In this document: piece after piece, positions 55,260-64,000 of the stretch
Layout of the letters: the number at the start of each line of letters is the position of its first letter
Position numbering within the stretch: the stretch's first letter is position 1
From: Nemania diffusa
Lineage: Eukaryota > Ascomycota > Sordariomycetes > Xylariales > Xylariaceae
Length of the DNA stretch: 64,000 bases
Assembly: GCA_038501195.1 (NCBI GenBank)
Contig: JBBPUQ010000008.1
Span: 1,344,001-1,408,000, forward strand
Reading direction: 5' to 3'
Position numbers and translations under genes: made by a program
The notes under the pieces: generated by a model
Seen by the model: only the letters and a program-made list of their open reading frames with translations
Database searches by the model: none
What the model was told of the DNA's origin: nothing

Positions 55260-57127
55260 TCACGTAAAGCTCAAAGCGCGCATAACCTTGTCTCCCAAAT
55301 TTACGTTTTCGCCATCGAAATACTGACTCGGTGTTACGAAGAACGCAATCGCGATGATAACGTAGAGACTCATCAGCTGGGTTACGTTAGTGAACAGAAT
55401 CCTAAGTAACATATTAAGCAGTGTCTTACCATTGCCCCCTCGAGGTAGTTAGACTTTCCATCTTGAACCGTGTAGATGACGACCAAAACAGACAGTCCGA
55501 AGGCAACCGTTTCAACTAAGGCTGTGTCAGCTGAATACAACTCTCTCGCGCGCGAGGACACTCACAGGTCTCAAAGTGTAGATCCATATCGCGATCCATG
55601 ATCCAGCCCAGGACCACCAAAAACGGCGTCACAAACAGGGCTATCTGGATACTTGAACCTATAGCAACACCCATGGCCTATATCGCAAATCAGCGTCACG
55701 CGTTTCAGGGATAACTTAGAGCAGCGCTTACCAGATCCATCTTGTTCTTGATTGCGACCACCACTGCCGTAACATGCTCCGCAGCATTGCCTACAATGGG
55801 AATGAGGATGAGACCAATGAAGCTACGACTGATCCCGCCCCGTTCCACAAGAGAGTCGATGCTTTCAACTAAGTAGTCGGCACAAACGGAGACCAGAACC
55901 GTAGTCACCACGAGTACGGCAGCAGCGGACCAAGGATTCATAGCCGCCTCGTGTTCGGATTTCCCACCCTGCCCCTCGTTTCTAGCCCCATCGGCACCCG
56001 GTGTCCCTGTTTCTGCTTCCTCGATTTGCGCCGGTTGACTCTCTGCATCAGTAGACTCGCTACCGAATAGATTGTGATGCGTTCGAAGCTGGAACCAGAG
56101 ATAGAGAACGTAGATCAATAGGAGGATAATTGCTGTGCCACGTGAAAGCGAAAGTGTGATATCTCGACCTTCTTGCTGGTCGTCCTGGCTTTTCTTTACG
56201 ATCATGAATAGCTAACACAAGTTAGCGCCGGTCGACTACTCAAGCATGCATTTAGGAGTTTCGTACAGCTCCAGGAAGAATTATAGACGCAGCTGATAAA
56301 GTCATCAGAGAGGCCGTTGTTTGCGCTGTAATAGATGCAAACTCTTGCTCCATTCCTTGATTATTCTCGTCCCTCATATTTACAATACCACCGAAGAAGA
56401 AGCACATTCCCATGACCAGTAAGAGGTTAGAGAGGATAGACCCGATCATAGACGATTTGACAACCTCGATTTGGCGATCCCGCAATGCGATAATGCTGAC
56501 CTAGAGAGCATCTGTTGTTAGCAGATGCGAGATAAAGCTTCGGGGGCTAACGCACAATCAACTCAACCGCGTTTCCAAAAGTAGCATTAAGAAGGCCGCC
56601 TAGAGCTTCTCCCAGCTTTGCGGATATTTGTTCAGTGGCGAACGAAAGCACGGCAGCTAGTGGAATAATTGCGAAGAAGTTAATGGCGAAAACAGCAACG
56701 GGATCCCAATGTGTCTTGCCCGCTACGATACCAACTGGTACAGCTAGGAGAAGAATGTTGACGGGGCCTAATAGTGAAGCATTAGCATGTTGCATTACGA
56801 CCCTCATCCCACCGGGGTCCAGAGCTACGTACTACTCAGTAATGTGGCCTTTGTGATGTGCCATACGTTGGCGGGATATTTAACCCATAGTTTCGGACTA
56901 TCGCAGCCAGGCGTATGACTAGAGTTGAAGAAGAATTCCCACGTCGAAGTGCGATCTTTTGCGCCACCATTCTGAGAGGGTGACCCGCCGTTTTCGCGTA
57001 CGAGAGGAGTGCGTTCACTCACTGTTCCATTCTCTTGGGATGAGTGGTCGTGAACGAGTGCGCCCCAATTTGAAGTAGCTTGGCGCATTTTGTTCTGAAA
57101 ACTTGGTAGAGCTGTTTGGCGATCCAT
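55260..57127 (-). CDS. VCX1: vacuolar Ca2+/H+ exchanger (CAX family), 511 aa
   Basis: Seven exons, 56833-57127, 56556-56767, 56267-56500, 55732-56211, 55566-55677, 55430-55515 and 55260-55376, with introns of 50-65 bp, give 511 aa. The two CAX alpha-repeats are clear: [18 protein letters not shown] (across an intron) and [33 protein letters not shown] (across another), plus [16 protein letters not shown]. There are eleven predicted transmembrane segments, with a long polar acidic loop ([19 protein letters not shown]) in the middle. The protein exchanges cytosolic Ca2+ for vacuolar H+ and protects against high calcium. At the first junction two donors are possible, adding or omitting one Ser; GTACGT is preferred. 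The N-terminal roughly 70 residues are polar with no signal peptide, as usual. Confidence 0.93.
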
Positions 57128-59155
57128 CGCGTCTCACAATTAGCCAACAGTACTCACCAACAAGAATTGGCGACACGGCGTTGCAGCGGCAACGGCGGCC
57201 AGCAGCATGCTTGATGGGAGATTGGCAGAGGGTAGGCAAGTTGAAAAGATACCTCTGGGAGCCCGGTGCTCACGAACAAAGAGCGTACGTGGGTAGCGAG
57301 AGGGGAAGAATCGGACTCATAAGCTCAAGGCTAGGACGGGCAGATGTTGCAAACAACGGCGGCTTGAGAGGAAAAGAGGAATGAACATGTGCCAGAAATA
57401 AGAATAAAGCTTATTGCATCTGCGCCCGGGAACTTACCATTGGCCATTTCTCCTGGTTAATACCTAAAAGCCGCGTGCTTGCTTGCGCCCCGGGGAAAAT
57501 CCTTTTAGGTTTGGGTTTGGGATGACGGGTTTCACGAGCGGACTCTTGGGGGTTTGCTTAGAGTCTTGGACTGCTGCTACGTGCGTCAGCCGAAAGCGAA
57601 ATATGCGGTGTCATTTAGTAAGTCCCGTAAGAGGGGATTTCAATTAGGTGGTAGGCTAGGAGGCTGTGAGGGGACATCGGGCACCAGTCTAACTTCGAGG
57701 CAAAGTGCAAATTGAATGCACGTGTAGTCTGTACTTGGCATATAAGAGAATTCGGCTGGCTTACCGTGCGCTCCGGGCTGTTCCAGACAGGTATGTAGAG
57801 GGAGGTATATGGGTGCTCAATTGAATTGGTAGTCAATATTTTTAATGTTTACCGCTAGGCAAAGAGTAAAAGAGTGTAATCACTAAGTTAAACTTGCGTC
57901 GTAATATTCCCTTGGGCGGGGTGACTTGGTAAAGTGAAAAAACTCGCGGTAATTAGTTAGGCCATTAGTGATGAAAGCGAGTCATTCCAGTAGAAAAGTT
58001 GTCTGAAACAGGCTCAGTGATGTCGTCGATGATGATGAGACCAAGAAGTGCTGGGGCCATGCATATCCACAGGAACCGCGAAGGTAAGGGTACTTACTAA
58101 GTGGCCTGTACTGCGTAGGTAGGTACGTACTGCCTTCCTGTCAGTTAAGTTAGACCCCACCTGACCTCCCCTTTGTCCTACCCGAATTGGGTAAAATGGT
58201 GAGAGCTTTCGCCGGCTCCTCTGTACTCGGCCAGGGTAGCTTAAGCTCGGGCCCCCAACTTATTTCTTTCCCCCCGAAACTGGATTCAGTACTCCTAGGA
58301 CCTAGGTACAACTCCATACCAGAACGGACAGCTCGAATGAGGCTTAAATGTATTTAGTATCAATCTAGACACCCTGTTACAAGTACACAGGTCATCTTAA
58401 TGCAAAGGGAGAAGAAATCCGTCACAAAGCCAAAATGCACTTCGCCTATCACACCACATGGGAAATCAGATAGCTCTCATCCATCCAGTTACAATTGACA
58501 AGAAATCCGACCAAGAGTGGCTGTGTAAAAAAGAGGCCTCCAGCTGTCTAGGTGCCTTGTACCAACAGCTCTTGGCGCCACTATAAATTACGCGGATTGA
58601 AATTATGGAGCTACCTACATCATACCCAGATTACCTACCTGATGTGCGCCGCCTAGACTAGACACATGCATACCTACAATAGCACCTAAATAACTACGCC
58701 ATATAAAAGTAGAGAATACTCTATCGATAACAGGTATCTCGAATTCCCGCCAAGCATCTCGGCAGGGTCTGGAACAAGCCAATAATACAACGTTCATCGG
58801 TCTATCTTGGGTCGGTAGGGCGAATTAGGACGCTGCGCCTCGCCAAGGGAATGAAGTGGTTCAATAGGTATTATTTTGTAAGTTATATTCTAAGACGTCT
58901 TAGGGAAGTGTAAACGATAGGATATCATATCATGTTGATTTCGAATGCTTTCCTCGTCTTGTATATCCATACGGAAGACTCGCTCCAGCCATCCATCCAG
59001 AATCACAAGCGCCAAGACCCAATGTCTTAAGTTTATTTCCAGTTGTAGTATTATGTCATCGCCATCAATCGTGAAGCAAATAAAAGGTACCAAAAGAAGG
59101 ATAATGTCCGTTGCTTAAATATCGTAGCAACATCACATGAAAGCTGTCCGTGCCG
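57128..59155. other. 2-kb intergenic spacer
   Basis: This spacer holds the exchanger promoter at its left end and the 3' region of the glucanase gene at its right. TAGGTAGGTAC words occur near 58115-58125 and GTAC-rich text near 58300. No frame longer than 93 codons, and none protein-like. Confidence 0.5.
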
Positions 59156-61954
59156 TCAGTAAGGCAACTCAAATATTAGGGGTAACAACTGTTGTTGGGA
59201 CTTACCAGCTGCGTATGCCTGATACCAGGTTAGAGAGGCCCCCCCATCAAGCCATGAAGGGTCGAAGACCTTGCTGGTGAAGAACGCCCACGCCGCCTTC
59301 GGATCGATGGTCGCCAGGTTTCCATACAGAATACCCTTCCAACCGCCCTCGATCTTGTCCGCACGTCCTTTGTCAAAGTACGTAGACCATTCTTGCTTGA
59401 CGAAGTCGGTCGGCCGCGTGAACTTGGTGCTCGCCAGCAGCGGGAGCATGTGGATGCCTTGCACGTACTCGATGTTGGCGCCAAAATACGTCGTGTGGTC
59501 GCACTTGTTCTCGAACAGGATTCCAGCCACTTTATTGCCAATGTAGTTCTCAGGCTGCACGTTGTTCTGTGCAGTGTAGAGGTAGTATTGATTCAGCGAA
59601 CGTGCGATGACTGAGACCATCAGGTTGCCGCTGTTTTGTGTGTCAGTACTGGTCCTCAGTCAAGTGATTGTGATCAAAGAGTATTAGGAACCGAACGACA
59701 AAACTTACCGGGCTTCCATATTTGCGTCTTTGATGGTTCTTCCCCACATCTTAATGGCATAGGCTGCCATGGCATCTTCTGAGCTCGACTCCTGATCCTA
59801 TTGCATAGTTTTAGCCCCCGTCAAACAAGAACTACGGATTCCTCCCTACCTTTCCATCAGAGGTCTCGTATAATCCATGAGCCCAGCTGTGGCCATGATA
59901 CCAGTCGAAGTTTCGTGATACGGGGAAATACCTATCTGCTTCGGAAGGGTTCGAGATATCCCTAACCATCGTGTTGATATAGTCAACGTTCTCTTTTGTG
60001 AGCCAAGAAGGGTCAAGGTATCCTATTATGGCCGCCGCGTAGATGAAGTAACCATAGTGGAAATGGTGATCGTTATAAAACGTGTTACCAAAGTCGGCTC
60101 CGTTATTGCCCGTCGTGTATGAGGCGGAGGATACAATTCCTCCCCAAGCAGCTTCACAAAGTTAGATTCATCATGTAGTTGAAGCTAAAGTTAGGCACTC
60201 ACATTCGTAGTAGAGAGGAAATTGTTGTGTGTTAGTGATAAATCGCGAGAAGGCTGCCTTTAGCTTAGTGAGTCCACCCTGGGCCAACTTCGGGTTCTTG
60301 AGCAAGTTGTTCGCTGTGAAGCAAATTCCAGCGAATTTAGCTAGAGCCTATATATCAAAAGCGTTTTTAGTATAATTTCCAAGCTATCTGTGATGGAAAC
60401 ATCTCATACCTTTCCACTGAAGTACATCGAGTCTTGGTTTGACTGTTGGTCCATATTTTGTGAAAGCTCTTTCAAAGCCACTGGAGTGATCGTCTTGATT
60501 GCAGAATCAGAGAGGGTATTTCTTGGACCTTTAACGGGATCCCAAGGGGCGAAGCCCATAGAAATAGGCATATTCGTCTCGGCCATCGTCCACGAGTCTG
60601 CAATCACAGCCTTTGCCATGCCCTTTGTAGTAGTCTGCAATCTTACTGTGGATGTCGCCTTGGTGGTAACATTATCAAAAGACTCGTAATGATGTGGCAA
60701 GGCGTACATCAATAGTTTGGCGTTGGAGTAGCCTGCCTTTTGGAACGAGAAAGTGTACGTGCCTTTGGATCCTGACGATGTCCCGGATAGTACCATCCCT
60801 ACTGGATAGGCCCCGGATGCGGCATCTATAATAGACTCAGCATTTCCGGGATCCTTCGCGACTTGGACGATTCCATTGAATGGCTTTCCAGCTTTTGCCA
60901 CATGGTTATTGGCTACCGTTAGGTCGAAAGGGTCACCCTTGGCGGAATATGCATATACATGCCAAACTTTGCCGTCTTCAAGATACAGCGTGTACTTGGT
61001 GACACCTGGATGAGGACCTTTGCTTGATCTTGTGACAATTTTGAAGAACACGCCAGTCTCGATAACAGGTGTGCCGCCTGTATATACTGCTGTCACAAAC
61101 CCCATACCCTGCACCAGTGGAAAGCTGATAAGCGGCTTAGCGTCCGAATTAACATGTAGGTTTACATTGGCCGAATGAGAATTAATGCTATCTGTTGTGA
61201 GTGCAGTACTTGAGCCAAGTTCCGACGCAGAGAGACATAAAGACTGTATCCCAATAGGATTCAGGAAGTACTTTGCGGCTCCCGTTTCAGGCTGCACGTC
61301 GCCATAAACTCTTTGATTCGCCTCCGTGTGTGAAATCGACATCCCCCAACTGGAGGTAGATCCATTACCCTTGGACCAAGCCAAGGAATAAGGATGGACA
61401 AATGCAGGCGAGGTTTGACTACCAAGAAAGAAGTTGGCGTAAAACTTGTTGGTGCCAGAGGGACCAGGACCTTTTATCCCAAGTCGAGGTACGGGATGAT
61501 CTTTTCGCTCTTGGAACACTGGCGAGGGCTTGGTAGTTGCAATAGGAGCCCCGAAAATGTTTGACGAGGCAGTGCTAGTTGGCTTAGCCTGTTCCGTTGG
61601 CATATTGACTGAAGGTTCTGAAGGTTCAGCCGGTACGAGTAATGATGTTGGGCTCGGGATCGGACTCGTTAGGAGAGGGCCGCAGTCTGTTCTACCAGCT
61701 GTCTCAAGACTTGTGACAACAAATCCAAGCGTATTTGGGTTAGTATTAGATATAGGGGTTGGTGTCTGTATTGTTACTGAATATATTGTACTGCCAACGG
61801 GTTGATAGCCCTCATGGTGAGGGTCTGCAATGGCCGAAATAGGTAAATTCCTTTTCAAATAACGATTTGGTGGCGGAGACCCGACTGAAGTGTCGAGTGG
61901 GATTGCTCGTACCGATAAAGGCTGAAGAAGCGTTAGCACCCAAAACAACAACAT
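59156..61954 (-). CDS. ENG1: secreted endo-1,3-beta-glucanase, glycoside hydrolase family 81, 851 aa
   Basis: Five exons, 60410-61954, 60203-60347, 59850-60151, 59709-59797 and 59156-59630, with introns of 62, 51, 52 and 78 bp, give 851 aa. A signal peptide ([17 protein letters not shown]) is followed by a Ser/Pro/Thr-rich region of about 140 residues. The GH81 fold follows, beginning [26 protein letters not shown]. Late motifs include [12 protein letters not shown] with the catalytic Asp-His region, [26 protein letters not shown] with the family's Glu pair, and [17 protein letters not shown]. Family members cleave beta-1,3-glucan internally during cell separation, autolysis and wall remodelling. 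Introns cluster in the 3' half. The C-terminus shows no GPI signal or carbohydrate-binding module, so the enzyme should be soluble and secreted. Length and motifs fit ENG1/EngA. Confidence 0.94.
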
Positions 61955-63065
61955 GACGACAGAAAGAAATTAGTGACGTGGGAGAGGGGGAGGGGGGAAG
62001 AGAGGGGGAGGGATTAAAATAAAAATGATTTTCTATAGTTGCCAGTTAAGTCGCATTGATTTGGCGAGCTGCGACAGGTTAAGTGATGTTTAGATCATTC
62101 CATGAGCCTGGTCGTCGGTAATCCGCCGATACGAAGTGAGGATATAATAATCTGGTATTATTACCGATAGAAAATCGGAATATGGGAAGATGGAGAGGTT
62201 GCAAGTTGCAAGTTTCCAGTTGCAGCGAAGGATGGAAGGACAACGGGAGGTTTGTATATAAACCAAGGGAATAATATGATAAAGTCTGACCGATCCCGAG
62301 GAATGACTGTTGTGCACTGGGTGATGATCTAGTTGCTCTGGCTAAGGCCATAGCTACGGGTTAAAGCCACGAGGTTTTGGCTTGCTGTGGGAATGAAGTG
62401 TCTTGCTTGAAAAGTGAAATTCCCTACCTGGTTCCTGGATAGAAAGTAACAAGCGTGAATCTAGATCTCGGCACTGGAATGGGTAGGGTACAATAGCCGT
62501 ATAGAGGAAAGACAAAACCGAAATACAAGAGAAGGTCAAGCAATATAATGATGAGTAGGTATGTCGTTTAGGCCGAGGTGGATTTGTAGGGACTTGGGAT
62601 CAGGATAGTAACTGAAGAGACTGAGACTAGCCATGTAAATGGGCGCGCACATCCGTGCGGCCAAACATTGCTCCAGAAGGTCTGAGGTCATATACCTCAG
62701 GAGCATCAGACGGGAAGCGACCTACTAGGTTGGTAGACTTTAGTGTAAGTATGGTATGTGTAGTATCGTACTTACTTTGTTAAGTGTCTTGGAAAGAGTG
62801 AGACTTCCAAGCCTACCTGGGCGGTTGGCCTTCCCACCGGGCAGGCCTCTCGCCGTGAGGATGCCCTCACTTTGTTCGATGCAGCCAATAAAATTATCGT
62901 CAAGACGTGAGATGCTGCAGGTGAGGCTGTGAATCACCTCCTGTTGTTCGAGGGGGCATTGTGTGCGAGGGACTGAGATGTTGGTGTTATATTATTTGGA
63001 TATGTTAGCTGGTTTGCCTGGCTACTTATATTTATCCCCATGCCATAATGTCAACTCCCAGCTGT
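61955..63065. other. intergenic, glucanase upstream region
   Basis: Contains the glucanase promoter, with a purine-rich run (GGGAGAGGGGGAGGGG) near 61980-62010 just upstream of its start. Minus frames of 61-90 codons are not supported by any family likeness. The right part lies downstream of the Stn1-like gene. Confidence 0.5.
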
Positions 63066-64000
63066 TCACAGCCCTAGAGCATCATATTTACCCCCCTCGC
63101 CAACCTTTGGTCTCAAGCTCGCCATTCTAGCAGCCTGTTGAACTCTTGCAGTCTTGGCCGAGGTGATACCAATACTATTTTTTAGTATTGGGTGACTCTT
63201 TGACAGATGTGTACTCCTAGCACCGCCGCCTTTATCCTCACCGGTGCCTCTAGCCAACCCCTTAGTTATCTTCCTTCTCTTCTTCACTTCAGGCTCAATG
63301 GCCTCGGCCTGCTGCAGCCTTCGGCACATCCTCACCTCTTTATCCTTTAGCACCCACGGCTGGCCTAGGACATCGCGGCGGAAGTCCCGAGCCTTATTCC
63401 AGAAAAGCACTTCTTCGTTCGTAGACCAGACTTGCGTTGCCTTTTGGATACCAATCTGTTTTTGGCCTCGAAAAAGCTTCACAGTCCCCTTGATATCTAA
63501 AACCGTGCCCACGTCAGCATCGGCAGGGAACGGTATCGTGGTGGTAGTGTCTTTTGTCCTCGCTTTTGTGGTGTTGGTGGCAGTGGCAATTTGCTGGTTG
63601 GTTGCTCTGCTTTGGATGGCTTTGCGATGAAGTATAGTATCGTTCTTAGTGGTGGGAATTGCTAGAGTGCATTCGATGCATTGTCCTGTGCTATCATCGA
63701 TAGTATAGACTCGGTGGCCGTGATAGTCGTCAATTGCAACTACAACTCCTATGATCCGTACCCATTGGATAGGGTAGTTCAACTGGAAAAAGACACCAGC
63801 ATCTGCATATAAATAGGTCAGATTTGGGTTATTTGGATTGGGGTAGACTGCAATAGTTTGTATGTGTCCTGCTCACCTTCAAAGCCAGGCCGGCACACAA
63901 GGCCTGCAATGTCGACTGCGCGCAAAGGGCACCACTTATTAATGGTAGGTGATAAGTGGAAACAGTATTGGGGGTAGTAGACCAACTGTTCAGCAGTTGT
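63066..64000 (-). CDS. Stn1-like telomere OB-fold protein, 5' end beyond window
   Basis: Two visible exons, 63877-64000 and 63066-63802, joined across a 74-bp GTGAGC...CAG intron, run open to the right edge. The visible start reads VYYPQYCFHLSPTINKWCPLRA; then VDIAGLVCRPGFEDAGVFFQLNYPIQWVRIIGVVVAIDDY spans the junction, and YTIDDSTGQCIECTL follows. This is the Stn1 N-terminal OB fold (CST complex subunit). Later comes a GTVLDIKGTVKLFRGQKQI strand pair and a basic C-terminus (KKRRKITKGLARG). CST caps telomeres and assists lagging-strand fill-in. About 286 residues are visible; no C-terminal winged-helix domains are recognisable, so it may be the short fungal form. The initiation codon and perhaps a few N-terminal residues lie outside the window. 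Confidence 0.8.

Noticed and set aside
1..64000. tRNA, rRNA or CRISPR
   Set aside because: No T-loop/anticodon arrangement, rRNA core sequence or spaced identical repeats were found by eye; the only tandem arrays are minisatellites and CRISPR is not expected in a fungus.

Overview
This window is nuclear DNA of a filamentous ascomycete (Pezizomycotina, probably a Sordariomycete). The evidence is short GT-AG introns (mostly 49-170 bp) with CTAAC/CTAAT-like branch sites, fungal-specific families (HET domain, FMP52, GH81 glucanase, iterative type I PKS, DUF7924-like) and AT-rich gene-poor spacers of the kind left by repeat decay. All gene models below were spliced by eye. Where exons are listed, splice sites were chosen so that the frame and family motifs run through. 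I see no tRNA, rRNA or CRISPR array.

Layout. 0-9.2 kb: a HET-domain gene running off the left edge, a small conserved fungal protein, an amino-acid permease, then head-to-head COQ3 (ubiquinone methyltransferase) and RIB3 (riboflavin). 10.1-15.6 kb: a complete 1,803-aa partially reducing PKS of the 6-methylsalicylic acid synthase type (KS-AT-DH/TH-KR-ACP, no thioesterase). 18.3-31.1 kb: FMP52, a membrane-anchored EcKL/APH-type kinase-like gene, a broken APH-type kinase pseudogene, a single-pass mucin-like membrane protein, a five-exon SAM O-methyltransferase and an MFS transporter. The O-methyltransferase and MFS gene are divergent across an AT-rich spacer. PKS, O-methyltransferase and MFS exporter could form a loose secondary-metabolite locus, but no regulator, P450 or 6-MSA decarboxylase is visible nearby.

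31.3-49 kb: 3-phosphoglycerate dehydrogenase (serine synthesis), a secreted type-B carboxylesterase, a monocarboxylate-type MFS transporter, a PEX11-family peroxisomal protein, a flavin amine oxidase, a weak unknown gene, and a 2-oxoglutarate/Fe(II) oxygenase. Between the transporter and PEX11 lies a 695-bp terminal-inverted-repeat element with a perfect 9-bp target duplication and a minisatellite core, a Mutator-like non-autonomous transposon. 50-52.8 kb is an AT-rich island with one intact gene, a DUF7924-like protein with PD-(D/E)XK nuclease-like spacing. 53-64 kb returns to housekeeping genes: two-domain glyoxalase I, vacuolar Ca2+/H+ exchanger, secreted GH81 endo-1,3-beta-glucanase, and a Stn1-like telomere OB-fold protein running off the right edge.

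The window therefore alternates primary-metabolism genes with accessory genes and decayed spacers. The most unusual items are the TIR element, the exon-like 3' end of the PEX11 intron, the broken kinase, the orphan 6-MSAS-type PKS and the isolated nuclease-like gene.
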